From assembly GCF_910596095.1 (NCBI RefSeq), contig NC_056552.1, positions 11,203,111 to 11,267,110 of the forward strand: 64,000 bases of DNA. Reading direction: 5' to 3'. The translations under genes and the position numbers were made by a program. Below the pieces are notes generated by a model. That model had not been told where the DNA came from. It saw nothing but the letters and a program-made list of their open reading frames with translations, and searched no databases. The stretch comes from Thunnus maccoyii (lineage: Eukaryota > Chordata > Actinopteri > Scombriformes > Scombridae). Positions 11,521-23,859 of the stretch are shown here, piece after piece (within the stretch, counting starts at the first letter, position 1; every line of letters starts with the position of its first letter).

Positions 11521-13089
11521 TTAAGTATACTCGGGACCGGACGACTCCTCTGACACGGACCGTTGTGCTCTAAAGGGGTCAAACCCATTTTCATCTACTG
11601 GAAGGCAATTCCCTGCCGAACTGTAACTCTTCTTTTTACCTCTCCTCTCCTCCATTTTGATAGTATCGTACAGCCCCTGCGGAGCTTCTTCTAACAGGTT
11701 ATCTCTCTCTGAGTAGGACGGTTTCATTTGGCACACGTTGCGCAGCAGCAGCAGGGCTGGTGCGTAAAGCACATTGACGAGACCCATACCCAGATTAAGT
11801 TGTACAAACCCGAGATTGTGCACTATCTGGCCGGCTACTATAGGACCCATGGCATATGCGACAGAATAGGAAATATCCGCTATAGCATAAACACTACCAT
11901 ACACTGAAACATGACGCACGTCAACCAGAAAAGCGAGTGTCGGCAACAGGGCAGTGTCTACAAGTGCGATGCCAAAACAAATGCCGCACAACGGCGCGAT
12001 GAGCTGCCCAAAAGTTTTGCATGCCGGAACTGTGCAGGAGCTTGCCCCTATGATAACCATACCCAAAGCTCCGTAGAACCACTGCAAATGTGGATGCTGT
12101 GCTGCCAATTTAACTGTTATGTACACACCGAGGACGTGAGGAAAGAAGGCAGGGAGCCACGTGAGTCCCATTTCCCACTGTGAGGAGTGCATGGTGGTCT
12201 CCATCCAGTTGGCTATGGTGGGCTCAAGAAAAGCCAAGGGGATGTTGCACACTGTCAGCGCCCCGGCTACCACAGCTATGTACGGATCAATCATGAGTCT
12301 GTATATAGGGGTGCCGACTGGCATGTTCTCTCTAGTCCTGTTGGAGAACGGCTTGATCACGGTGAGCAACAGAAAGCCGTCAGCCAGGCAAATGCAGGCG
12401 AGCACGATGAAGGGCACTCTCTTGCCCACAAACTCGTACAGGACACCCCCGAAGGGAGGCGCCACCAGACTCCCGAAAGAGATAAACGCCAGAGCAATGC
12501 CAAGCGCCTTGCTTCTCTCTGCCTCCTCGGTGTATTTGTCGGCTATCATGGCAATTCCAGAGGTGTCAGCGAAAGCAGACCCCAGACCCTGCAAACTTCT
12601 GGCAGCAAAGAGCGTCGCATAGTTCTCCCCAAAAGCAAATATGCAAGTGGAAACGAACATGACAGTCAGTCCAATTAAAAGTGGTATGTCATATCCAACC
12701 CGGTCTATGAAAGTTCCCGACAGCGGGTTTACTAACAGCTGCAGGATGGCTTTAGACGCAAAAAGTACTCCTATCTGGACATCTAAATTGTCCTTGTTGC
12801 TTTTGTCTTGGCTTGTGCTGTTGGTTGAACTGTTGGGATGCATCACTTCGTGGACGTGCTCTGACTGCTCATTCTCCAGCTCAGCAAGATAGTCTGGAAT
12901 AATTGGCACGATTACCATGTAGAGCATATTGTCCAGCAGGAGAGCAACGCAAACAATCACTAATATGATCCTTCTTTGCTGGTGAGGATCTTTCATCGCG
13001 GTGCCTAACTTCTTGGTTCTTTCGCCCATCTCGGACAGTTTTACAGCGGCTGATTTGGCCAGCCCGGATGATCCCCCTTCGGCATTCAT
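11521..13089 (-). CDS. slc18a3: Vesicular acetylcholine transporter (VAChT)
   Basis: This is a single-exon, 522-residue major facilitator protein that exchanges vesicular protons for cytosolic acetylcholine in synaptic vesicles. The sequence shows a basic cytosolic N-terminus, TM1 with a buried acid ([20 protein letters not shown], Asp53) and a luminal loop with N-glycosylation sites near residues 86-93. TM2 carries a lysine (FASKAILQL, Lys113), followed by [10 protein letters not shown], and later helices carry acids ([32 protein letters not shown]). The cytosolic tail has the dileucine sorting signal ERDNLLEE (about 462-469), typical of VAChT rather than the monoamine transporters. It lies upstream of the chat coding exons on the same strand, the conserved cholinergic gene arrangement. 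Possible AATAAA signals are at 10964-10969 and 10754-10759. No defects were seen. Confidence 0.97.
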   Translation of the reverse strand: MNAEGGSSGLAKSAAVKLSEMGERTKKLGTAMKDPHQQRRIILVIVCVALLLDNMLYMVIVPIIPDYLAELENEQSEHVHEVMHPNSSTNSTSQDKSNKDNLDVQIGVLFASKAILQLLVNPLSGTFIDRVGYDIPLLIGLTVMFVSTCIFAFGENYATLFAARSLQGLGSAFADTSGIAMIADKYTEEAERSKALGIALAFISFGSLVAPPFGGVLYEFVGKRVPFIVLACICLADGFLLLTVIKPFSNRTRENMPVGTPIYRLMIDPYIAVVAGALTVCNIPLAFLEPTIANWMETTMHSSQWEMGLTWLPAFFPHVLGVYITVKLAAQHPHLQWFYGALGMVIIGASSCTVPACKTFGQLIAPLCGICFGIALVDTALLPTLAFLVDVRHVSVYGSVYAIADISYSVAYAMGPIVAGQIVHNLGFVQLNLGMGLVNVLYAPALLLLRNVCQMKPSYSERDNLLEEAPQGLYDTIKMEERRGKKKSYSSAGNCLPVDENGFDPFRAQRSVSEESSGPEYT

Positions 13090-14299
13090 GATGTGCTTTT
13101 TTAATGATTTCCGATTCGAAATAGAAGTTGTGCTTCTTCCGTCTTCTCCCGAGCTTTCAGCACCTCGGATGACTCATTGGTGTTTTCTCTACCTTGAAGT
13201 GATGCTCTCCGTCCTCACCTCGCCTGTGCGTAAAGGGAGAGGCGCAGAGGAACTTGGCTGCTTCATCGGTGAAGATGGCTTTCCTCAGCTTCGTCAACTT
13301 GTCCTCGCCTCAGCCACATCCGATGTTGTTTCATGATCTCCCAAGACGTGACGTGGTGAAATCGTAGAATTTCTGCACCGTGCAGAGGTTTCGACCGCTA
13401 ATCTTACATGGCAAAGTTTGTTTTGAGCGATTTTTGTTACTTATTTGCAACACCTAGGGCACTCAGAGGCTCCCATCTCTGTGCTCATACTCCTCGTCAC
13501 CTGTGGCACTTTTGCGCTCCGCACTGAGACCACAAGTGACTTCGTGGCCATTGGTGCACATTAACCCTCAGGTTCGGCGCTATTTTAGTCCCTTTTTTTG
13601 TCTCCCCTTTTCACCGAGAGCTGTGACGCATCACCAGCTTGCCCCCGAGTGGATCCCTTCGCCACTTGCCTCCTTTATGTTAATTTCCAACCATGGCAGC
13701 AAACACTTCAACCAATAAGAACCAGTCAGCCAGTGAGCACCACATCACGACCCGTCCACAAGAGCGAGGAAGAAAAAAAAAGCTTTCTTATTCCTAATGC
13801 CTAGTGTGAGACTCTGGACTTTGATGTTAGGTGGAAAAATATAACCTATCACACTCATGTGCAGGCATATACGCGCATGCAGAATTGAAACAGCTGCCGT
13901 GATATTTTTTCCTAAAGAAAATCAATCTGATATTAATCTCAAGATAAGATACAAATACCAGATCCATACACATTTACACCAAACACACACACACAGTGGG
14001 TGCAAGTCCCCTGTAGGACTACAAATCTACAGACTAAAAACTCCACAAACTTCAGTAGTATAACTATAAACTCACTACTTGCCATTCAATCTCTGGAAAT
14101 ATAGATTTTTTTGGGGGGGGGACTAAAATATCAGTGCCATGGCGTTGTAACGAAATAAAATATTCATGTGAATCAATTAAATGAGGGCTTAAGGAAAATG
14201 TGGTAGTTTACGAATGAAGCTTTTCAAAATTTGAATTTGCAAAAAAAGCCGTGTGCCAGCCTGATCTCAGAAATGATCCACTGCTGCAGCTGATGAGGT
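13090..14299 (-). promoter_or_regulatory. 5' flank of slc18a3 and the cholinergic locus
   Basis: No coding exon was seen. A good minus-strand donor (CAT then GTAAGA, 13402-13408) could end an R-type leader exon that splices over slc18a3 into chat. A GC-richer stretch continues from the slc18a3 start to about 13.7 kb, as expected for a promoter. The transcription start cannot be placed from sequence. Confidence 0.35.
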
Positions 14300-14328
14300 T
14301 TCAGCACCAAGTTGCTGTGGACAGCTCC
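14300..14328 (+). promoter_or_regulatory. Expanded (split) RE1-like site upstream of slc18a3
   Basis: A perfect left half TTCAGCACC (14300-14308) is followed 10 bases later by GGACAGCTCC (14319-14328). REST is known to bind split RE1 sites whose half-sites are moved apart by about half to one helical turn; this has 8 extra bases. It lies 1.2 kb upstream of the slc18a3 start codon, where mammalian cholinergic loci carry an NRSE. Confidence 0.6.
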
Positions 14329-14329
14329 C

Positions 14330-15732
14330 ATCACCAGAGACAGACAGGAACAGCAGCTTCACAGACACTTTCAATGTAACCGAGGAGCCAACATATGATT
14401 ATAACAATAACAACATCAATAAAACAATAAAGACTATTGCAGGCTCTAAAATCATCCTGAGATAGAATCGTGCTGAACACAGTGTAGTTAATGTAGAGAG
14501 CCTTTTTTTAAATTTAGTACAAGTCACCGGCGACACCTTGTGGTAAAAATCCACAAATACACACAGTATGCATTAAAACCATTCTATGAACTTCGCTGCC
14601 TATATGGCCAATGAGGTCGTAAAATAACTTCATAATTTGCCATAACAATCAGTGTAATCGGATTGATTGCCCCCTATTCACTTTACATTTGCTTTGTTTT
14701 TTAATTTTTTTCATTTTAATGTGTTTTTTTCTTTTTCTATCTGCTACAGTTACAATCCTATTTCTTTATTATGTAAAAACGACACTTTTTTTATTTCCAG
14801 TGTCATGTGATGAGTAAAGGCGTGTTTCTAGGTTTTAATTTCTCAACCAAATATATTATTATTTGCCAGTAGAGGGCAGCAAAGACTTGTAAAATGTTCC
14901 TAAGGCACGATGCATGTAAACTAGATGTAAACCAAACAGTTTCCTCATTGCTGGACCCTCTGATTTTTCCTGGATACATTGACATTGTCTTTTAATGCAC
15001 ACTAGACAACGTGTAAATCAAATGTTGTTAAAATGTTTGTTTGAATCAATTGATTTTGTGATCATTTAGAGAATATACTATAATATATATGCAGAATATA
15101 TTATAGCATTATTTAACAACAAACAAACAAAATAAATGAATGAATAAATTAAATAAAAAAGCTGTTTTGGCCTTTAGGTTTCTGTTCAAATAGGTCCAGT
15201 AATACCTGCTACAACTACACTACTACAGTATTCAAGATAAAAACAGGCACATTATGTCCCACTTGCTATTTGCACACTTTTCATACTGAATGTGGCCTTA
15301 GTGCATGTAACAAAATGTCTTATACTGTATATGTTTCCCACCAAAAATGATTTGTGTTGCAGTTCAGCTATAACAGGTGTTGGCGTGTGTGGTAACTGCA
15401 GCCAAGAGAGCATGTTTTGTTTTCTTGTTGTTGATATCAACATTTATGATGATTACTGTTATAAAACAGAATATCGGATAATTGTCTCAGTACAGTGGAT
15501 GTGTGTTTTCCAGTGTGTTCAGTGGATGATTTGATGCAGAAAAGGCAATTCAAATAAACAACATTAATCACCAACAGGAGGATTAACACACCACAGGAAA
15601 TAACTGCCCAATTTCACTAATGAGAAAGGATTGGCACATGAACATTTTTCATATTATACCACAGTCATGCTACAGTCTTTTTTTCCAATACAGGCAGAAA
15701 TGTGACTACATGGATAATCTCTGCTAACTCAC
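14330..15732. other. Non-coding, AT-rich stretch
   Basis: No splice-bounded reading frames, RNA genes or clear repeats were seen. It holds poly-T tracts and simple A/T runs only. Confidence 0.5.
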
Positions 15733-15824
15733 TCCAGTAATTTGCCAGTGTCTGCAGGACGCAGAGATGTAATCCAGAGTGTCAACTTTGTCGTCTGGGA
15801 TGAGATATTTGATGGTGACTTTGC
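15733..15824 (-). other. Exon-like open stretch of unknown identity
   Basis: On the minus strand a good acceptor (TTCACATCACAG, ending at 15825) and a strong donor (GTGAGT, 15727-15732) bound 92 bases. One frame is fully open and protein-like: KVTIKYLIPDDKVD, then TLDYISASCRHWQITG. The base composition is higher in GC than the flanks. I do not recognise the family, and no partner exons were seen nearby. It could be an exon of an unrecognised minus-strand gene, a pseudogene fragment or chance. Confidence 0.35.
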
Positions 15825-18800
15825 CTGTGATGTGAAGACGATATGAGAGAATGACACCAGAAGAAATGCTGCCTAAAGACTAGTGACGCAAATTACATCT
15901 AATCCAGATTACACACTAATAATTTAAAAACGATAGAGCAGGGTTAGAGTATGTCACATCCATGATATAGTTCAAAATATGAGTAACATTTGTGTACAAG
16001 AAATCATGAAGGCTTATGAACAGACATTAACGGTATTACATAAGGTCTTTGTTTCTGTCATGTGACATGTCTCCTTCCACTGTGTCAGCTGGTCTGACCT
16101 GTGGACCGTAATATGTGACGTTCTATGTAGGATTTACTGACCTTTGTTCTTTTCTGATAAGTAGCTCTCACCTTTGACCTGGCTTTTACTTTACATTAGG
16201 ATCAGAAGACACGCTCATCATTACTGTGGAACTTAAATATCAACCATTGTGCTTACTGGGCCAATACAAGGTTGATCATTAACTTGGGAGTTTATGCAAA
16301 CAATGTTTCTATAAGTCGACCTCTGTGCTCCAACTTAAAAAAAAAGGTTTTGTTCAGTAAAGTGTATTATGTGCAGTTTTTTTTTTTTTTTAACTTTCCC
16401 AAACTGTAACTCAGCAGCTCATCTCGTCCATTTAAACAGACCATCAGCTGGTGAAATATAAAGTGCTTTTCAACCGTAATCCTCATTTTAAAAGTGCATG
16501 CATTTTGATTTTTGTAGAAGTCTAATCCAGCTGCAAAAAATAGGATTTATAATGTACATGTACTATAAAAATCTACAATGTCAGATGTGTCTGTTATTCT
16601 GTACTTGTTTTGGACAAGTTTAAATCATAATATGTTTGTCAGAGCTGTAGCTACCATTGAGGAGGTCATGCCTCTTGATAAATACTCAAATTACACATGA
16701 TGGGGTTTTTGAGGCTCATTTTGATGTCTTTAAATGTGAGTATTATTAGGTAAAAAAATAAAGTAAATTGAGGGATTTATTCATTTTATTAAAATCATTT
16801 TTATTTTAATATCTCTACCAGTAATTGGACCATCATGTAGGCTGGATAAAATTTGCAGAAATGAAAGAAAAATGATCATAAAATTATACTGAGTTTGGTT
16901 GTTTGGGGTCGGTGTGCACTCATGACCTCAGTATATCTAAAATCCTGGCTGTTGTCCTTTGTTCAAAATCAGACTGATTAACTAAATCTGTCAGAATATG
17001 TCACATGTGTGCACGCATGTGTGCTGCTGTTTGTGCTGTGTCAGGTTTTTCATGACAGATGTTTTTTTTTTTTTACACCATCTGTGTGCAACTCTGACAG
17101 ATTTGACACACGTATCTTTACTATACGGACATGCCAAGAACATCTTCACCTCACTGTGTGGGTGGATGGTGATCTGAGCCCTGATCCCTCTGAATAAAAA
17201 GGGTTATAGTCAGATTTAGATTTAGTTATTTGTACAGTGTGGTGGGAGAAGAGCTCATTGAGGCTATATCTGTCTCTGACAAGTTGTTCAGCTTTCTTCC
17301 TGTCAGCTTGTTGCTATTACTGCTTGTTCTATCTACAGCTCTGACCGAATTAGATCACTAGTTCACACACACAGTCTCATCCTCTGTCACAACTGTTTCC
17401 AAGAAACTGATGCTAATCTTTTGGATTCCTCAGCCTTTCCTGAGAAAAAGTCTTAGTCAATCCAGGTGAGTGAGGAGCAGCAGAGTTTATGAGGAAGTAC
17501 ATGATTATGTCCAATATTTAATACCTGCTAATGAGCAAAACCTGTCTGTGTGTTCTGACATCTGTTGCTTGCACAACAGTATTGTTTTCAGAAGCCAAAG
17601 TCTGGCAAGAGAGGTCTTTCAACACTCATTCTCACACATTCTCATTTTGAGCTGCTTTTTGACACACACTTTTAAAAAGACGAAATAAAACATGTAAAAT
17701 AGTCTATAAAATCCCAAGATTTCTACTAAATGTACAGGGCTCCTTTGTAAAGTAGAACCCTTTTCTGCATTAAGAGAAGGGTCAGTTAATAATGTGTCAC
17801 TGTTACTTTGATTTAAAGTGAATTACTGAATTGAAACAGTTTTGTCAGTGTTTATATATTTTCCAGAGCCATTAATTATCTAAATTGTGTTTATGTTGAA
17901 GTATTGGTTCTGAATTGAAGATTTCAGTCTCCATCTTAGTTAAAGCCAAAAAACAAAAACAAAAAAACCCTCCATTTCATACACACACCTACTTTCCTTT
18001 CACTCCCTTCTTCGTGTAATCCTCTAATAAAATAGTGCACTGATCGTGTTAAGTGATACCATCATTAGAGGATGTATCATGGCTGCTACATGCTGATACT
18101 TGGACACCACAATCCCAGAGTTAACCACAAAGTGCTATTATTCTATTCCAAGCTGACAACAGCACTATTTCAGGACCCTCTGAACCTCCATAACTGCTGC
18201 TCATTAGGGCCGACTCCTCCTCCAGCACCACTGACAGTGAGAGGATTTCACCTGCTGACGACTGCCTGGTGAGAACGTCAGTCGCCTCTGAGGTTAGTGT
18301 GACAGAGACTTTGTCTCACTGTGGCTTATTTCTGGAGTGCATGTATTTAGCAGCTCAAAGATCAGAGTGCTGTAGTCTTTTCTGCTCAGTGCCATCACTG
18401 ACATGCGACTGTAACGCTTGTTGTAAATGGGGGCTCACATTTAGTATAGATAGAAAAGCATGCATATAATCCAGGAAAACGAGTATGACAAGCTTCATGA
18501 GGTATTATTATTACAATTAAAGTGGCCACAATGACTGGTCTGTGCCAGCAGGGATTGAATTATTCAGATTCCTCAAACTTCCTCAAACACTTAATCTATT
18601 GTTCAACCTATCTACCTACTTTTCAAAGATTGATCTTAATTGAAACCCTCCACGTTTGATATTTGATCCCTATAATCATGTGCATGAACAGAAATACAGA
18701 CAAAGTTCATTTTCTGTGAAGTAAGGGCTGCGCATTTGTTCTTTTTTCTCAGAGCAATATGTAGTTTGTAAACCCTGCTTATTAAGTTCCATTAGGAGAA

Positions 18801-19490
18801 TTTGAAGTTATAAGTAGCTCCAACATATGATGATATGAGATTTTTACCAACTTAATTATCTGTTGCACTTCAATAGGCAGCTACCTAAAATGTGATTAAG
18901 TTCACTTTGGATCAGGTGTTGACTATAATTGCGTAATACTGTCTTAACACAGTGAATGCTTTTACTATATATAGAAGTTACATCACATTGAACTGTCTTC
19001 CTTACAAAAACCCAATCAATTAATCTCCTTAGTAAATGCTTGAGACTGCTGTGCCATGAACGGACGTCTCTCGATGCTGGTCAACTGTAGAATTTAGGTT
19101 TCTTAACACAGCAGCTCAGTTATTCAGGTTAAAACCCCATTTTAAAGTAGTTGGAGCATATAAGAAGAATAGCAACACAATGCATTTATTGTAAGCAGTA
19201 TAACACAGGTGGAGGAGCAGTGCAGGTTAAAGACAAATTCCTGGGGAGAGAATGCAACATTTGAAAATTAATAAATTACCTGCAACACATTTTGTAGATT
19301 TACACAGGTCCAGTAAGAGGCTACGGTGGCGACTCCAAACATAGAGCTCCTCCTGAGTTTGATCTACTGTCCAAATGTTATGAAAATATATCTACACAGA
19401 TCAACTAAATGGTGACATCTCATCAAAAGTATGAGGAACCTATCGTAAGAACAAATGATGTTTTGGGATTGCTTTGCCAGGACATAGTCT
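15825..19490. other. Gene-poor stretch between the exon-like segment and rgr
   Basis: Only short unsupported reading frames and homopolymer runs were seen. A minus-strand AATAAA at 19185-19190 may be a distal rgr poly(A) signal. Confidence 0.45.
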
Positions 19491-19494
19491 CCTT

Positions 19495-22400
19495 TTATTT
19501 TGACTTCTTAATAACCGGATCAACAATCTTCTGTCCGGTGAGGAAGTGCCACACGCCCCCTCGGTAGAACTCATTTCCAAAAGTGTAGAGCAGGGCATTG
19601 AAGATGGGGTTTGTCTTTGCAATGACTGGAAGCAACTGCAAGCAGAAACATGTTTTTTAAGAGCCTGATTTAAAGGATAATTCCGGTTTATTACAACTCG
19701 GGTCTTATTTTTGCAGTTTGGCTATAATAATTAAATTATTTTTATCATAACATTGTAGAAACTAAAAAAAATCCTTTATCCCTTGTATTTTCCCCACAAA
19801 CTGTTTCAATTCAATTAAAACAAAGTAAGTGCTCACCATTCTTAGCTTTGGAGATACAACCTTCACGTTCTCAAAGCAGGCGTAGATACACATGAGGACG
19901 TAGGGACCCCAACACATCAGCATTACCCTCAACGGCACACTGGTGTTAAACTGGAAAACAAAGTTAATTATGTTACTGTTGATATTACACCTAGCATGAA
20001 GTAGATTTACAGGTTTGATGACAGAGTGTCAACAATATATAACTGCAAATAAGGAAACAAAGTTAGGATTAGAATCTAATATCATATATTATCTGTGGGT
20101 GTGGTTTTAAAAAATCTGCCTTTTACAGCAGCTATAATCAATATTTTTTATAATAACATTGGTGAGGTGTCACTTGTAGTGATGAACCTACAGCGGATTA
20201 TCACCTGACTCTGCAGCTTTATGGAGTTTTATAGCAGGTTTCAGCTCATTGTTTAGTTCTCTGACTGCAACTTTATTGTTTTGGTTCACTCTCAGCGCTC
20301 TCATAGTGTCATTTTTGGCCACAGCAGGCAGCTGTTTTTGGAGACAAAGGTCTAAAAAGCCACTTTACACTTCCTGCTCCCGACACCAGCACCCGACAGC
20401 AAACAGACACAGTAGCAAATAAGCTGGGGAACATAGTGGAGCATTTAGCAGCTCCTCAGGAGTTGGTAGAGGCTAAAAAACAGAGCTAAGACAGAGTGAA
20501 TATTGGAATTTACATTCATCAAATGGACAGAAACATGATTCCTGTGTTGATTTTATGCCAATTTAGGATTTTCTTAATATTTAAGTTGCTTTCTGGCTAA
20601 GTTTGCACATTTGTCAGGCAAGGTATGAGTCAATCCCCACAGAAACATTAGCATGTGACAATAGCAGCCACAGTTGTGCTAGAAAACAAAGTTCATTCAT
20701 AAAAGTGCATTTTCTCAACCAAATCTAGTTTTAACATCCATAAAACAAAACATGACAAAATTCCTTTACATGAATTTTGAGATCACTGCAGCACATTTAC
20801 CCTGTGGTGATGGATCTTCTTGAAGTGTTTGTTGGTGGCATCATAACACGACCACATGGTGAAAGCTGGGAACATCAGGTAAAGCAGCACCAGAGTTAAC
20901 ATGTAGGTTACATAGTCCCTGTTGAAAAGAGACAAAAAGGAAAATATGTAATAGGTAAATAAATGTAGCCACTGATACCATTTGTTAAACTTACTAAAAA
21001 TGTTGTGGATGAGTTTTGTCACAAATAATCATTTTTGCTAACTATAGACATTGTAGTATGAATTGATTGCGATGAAAACAAAAGAAAACTGGCCATTTCG
21101 TCTGTGCCAACATTCCAGTTTTGGTTGTATTCTCTACCTGTCTCCTCTGGTATAGTCCAGTGTGCAGCAAGTCCTCATTGGCTCAAAGTCATAGACGCCC
21201 CATCCCATGAGAGGAACAGCAGCCCAGAAGATGGAAAGAATCCAGATGATGCTGCACATTGTCAGGGTCGTGCTCCAGAAGAGCTTCTGTCCTACAGATT
21301 AAAAACATGCGTCATGTCATTTGGATGTAAGCAGACATTTGATTATGATTTAAAGTTGTTTCTGAAGAGAAGAAATGTTTAATTTGTTGGTTTAGATGTA
21401 GGTAATGACACATGTTGACATATTGATATTTCTGCTGAACTTTTATGCTTTTCACCAGAAATAAGAGCAGGTGTGACAGAATCTCTGCTGCTTTATTTAT
21501 AAAAACTCAACATTTTCTGACACTTTTTCCAAATTGCTCTCATACATTCAATACAGTATCTATCTTTTGGTTTTAAATTTTTGAGTAATGTATGGGTTCA
21601 CTGTGGTTTGACCATAAATTTTCAATTAATGAATTTCAAATAAGCATCTATAACATAAAATTTATGGTATAAGTGCAGATTTTATTACCACGTTTACAAA
21701 TTATCTCATTTTTTTTTGGTAGATTTTTTTTGGGAGACTTCAAACAAAATATATTTTGGTGTATTTCCACACTTCTGGTCAGTGGGTTGGACCTCACTGT
21801 ACTCACTGGTGCAGTACTGGTGATATCTGTCCCAAGCAATGGCAGCCATGAAACTGATGGACGCCAGGACCGCTATCATCCCTTGGAAGCCATGATAGGC
21901 ACATCCTTCTTGACCAAATGGCCAATATCTGGAGACGACAAAGAAATACTCTATATAACATAAACTGTGTTATTATAGGACTATGTCAGGCTGCAGATTG
22001 ATTTCATTTTTTAAAACATGGTGGTCCCAAAATAACAGTATGAATTCTACACAGTTGATTCAGAGTAACTCTCATTTCTTTTCCCTTCTCAGATTGTTTG
22101 AGTGCACTTCCAGTTTCACAATGAGGCAACTAGCTTGTCATTACTGAGTGAACTGCAGATGTGTTTGTTAATTCTGTATTCACCACTAAAGCACATTATG
22201 AAGTGAAATAAAAGGATCCCTGAGGCAACATTTACATGTAGCTACCTGATGTTGAGGAGCCATTTTTGTTGAGGCCCGTCAGTTAAAATCAAGCGTTTAC
22301 TTAGTTTATATTGTGCCTACATGGTGCACTTTACTAAATTAATTAGTGCTTACTGCATACATGATGAAACATACACAAAAAAACATTTTGCTGCTGAGGC

Positions 22401-23633
22401 TCAGGTTGAGAACTACTGAATAAACTACAGTAAAAAGGAAATTGAAACAAGAAACAAAAACTTATTTTAAATATTGCTTTATTTTTCTTCACTTTGCGTT
22501 TTCTCTTCAGTAATGTCCTACCAGTTGTGTTGCAAAATGTGAAATTAACACCCTGAATAAAGTGGATTGCATTATGACACCCAAAGGTCACCCAGTGGTT
22601 AATTCCAAATGCTAAGCCTTTTTTATTGACTAAAGCTTCAAAATTTGTACACACACCGTGTTAAATAGTTATTGTGGAAGGAAGATAACTTTCAAAAAGT
22701 CAGCATGTCTGTATCTGTATCTAATACCTGAGATAGCTGGCGTAAGCAGCTGTGAGTCCATTAATATTCAAACTGATGTCAGCCAGAGCAAGATTGAAGA
22801 CAAAGAAGTTACTGGGAGTCCGCATCTCCTTCACTCTGAGGAAAGACACGATGCTGATGGCATTGAGGAAGAATCCAAGCATTCCTGAAAACGGAAAGAA
22901 AATTAGATTTTGATTTCTGATATGATATTTAACCACTACTGTAACACAGTCTTATCACCCTAAAACTTGACACCTCAAAGTAAATATCAAGGCCCCGAAA
23001 TACATTTAAAATGGATTTTTTTTAAATGTAGCTGTAAGAGTTGAAATGATTAGACGATTACGTGATTAGTCAATCAACAGAAAATGAACTGTTAGCAGCT
23101 ATTTTCATGATCAATTAGTCATTTGAGTTATTTTTCCAACAAATTTGCCAAATATTCTCTGATCCCAGTTTTTCAAGAAAACGGATTTCATTCTTTTCTT
23201 TGCCATATATGACAGAAAACTGGGTATTTTGGGTTTTAGACTGTTGGCAATGTGAAAACGTTACTTGAGGCTATCAACAGTCAGCAGGTGGAAGTTAGAC
23301 TAGGCTTAACCAGTGTTGGGTCTTACTTTGAGTGGTTTGGCCTGGGGCCTGTAAAGTTGTCCACACAGGTTGTCAAAATAATTTCGCAAAAGAACTGCTG
23401 AATTTCAAACTTCATGGTGAGAAAACTAAATACATTAGCGTATGATTGGGATCTTAGAACTTGAGCCGCTTTTGTCATCTGAACAAATCTTTACAGAGTG
23501 AATTGTCCCCTTGAAGTCTTGTATAAATAATGTCTTCCTGTGTCTTAGTCCACTTACCCCCAACGAGAAGCGCTGTGCCAAAAGTAAACATATCAAACTC
23601 TGCAAATCCCTCCGGTAATGTATACGCTGCCAT
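19495..23633 (-). CDS. rgr: RGR opsin (retinal G protein-coupled receptor)
   Basis: RGR is a non-image-forming opsin of retinal pigment epithelium and Mueller glia. It binds all-trans-retinal and photoisomerises it to 11-cis. Seven exons join to 293 codons plus stop: 23558-23633 (ATG, MAAYTLPEGFAEF), 22728-22884, 21807-21928, 21138-21291, 20801-20918, 19837-19950 and 19495-19635. Features seen: LNAISIVSF in TM1, Cys87 at the top of TM3, a DRY motif (Asp111-Arg112-Tyr113), CCTLDYTRGDR in the second extracellular loop, CWGPY in TM6, and the chromophore lysine Lys254 in VIAKTNPIFNALLY in TM7. The length is close to human RGR (about 291-295). It is divergent from lrit1, as in tetrapods. Fish have rgra and rgrb; the paralogue is not assigned. 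Confidence 0.96.
20130..20560 (+). repeat. Interspersed repeat, family C, in rgr intron
   Basis: It contains blocks such as TTTAGTTCTCTGACTGCAAC, CATTTAGCAGCTCCTCAGGA and CAGAGTGAATATTGGA. I recognise these as a common percomorph dispersed repeat. The family name is not known to me, and only one copy was seen here. Confidence 0.45.
23036..23290 (+). repeat. Interspersed repeat, family A, copy 2
   Basis: It begins GAGTTGAAATGATTAGACGA and contains TTTTTCCAACAAATTTGCC, GCCATATATGACAGAAAACT and GGGTTTTAGACTGTTGG. It is the same family as the copy at 6516-6860. It lies in rgr intron 1. Confidence 0.6.
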
Positions 23634-23714
23634 GTTGAAATGCACAAATTCAACTATCCGCAAAAAAGTCCTTTTCTTGTTGTTTAACGCACCACCGTCT
23701 CCAACAAAATGACG

Positions 23715-23760
23715 CTTTATAAAGGCTCTTTCACGTGAAAAAGCATGAAGAGACTAATCT
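23715..23760 (-). promoter_or_regulatory. Probable rgr core promoter: TATA, E-box and CRX/OTX-like motif
   Basis: Upstream of the rgr ATG (23633), a TATA-like palindrome CTTTATAAAG is at 23715-23724, an E-box CACGTG at 23732-23737 and TAATCT (CRX/OTX core) at 23755-23760. The order and spacing suit a TATA promoter with a short leader. The motifs are short and unproven. Confidence 0.5.
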
Positions 23761-23814
23761 TAGTAAACCCCTTTTGCAATCCCCCGAAGAATGCCTTAAC
23801 GAGCAGACCTCCTT

Positions 23815-23850
23815 CAAACTTTCTGCAAGTTTGTGGTTGCAGAAAGTTTG
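23815..23850. repeat. Perfect 14-bp inverted repeat upstream of rgr
   Basis: CAAACTTTCTGCAA (23815-23828) and its exact complement TTGCAGAAAGTTTG (23837-23850) flank an 8-base loop, about 180 bases upstream of the rgr start codon. Confidence 0.8.
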
Positions 23851-23859
23851 CGCATTTGC

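Noticed and set aside
11911-12892. Plus-strand open frames of up to 163 codons opposite slc18a3
   Set aside because: They are complements of the transporter coding sequence; their protein sequences are low in hydrophobic order and resemble nothing known to me.
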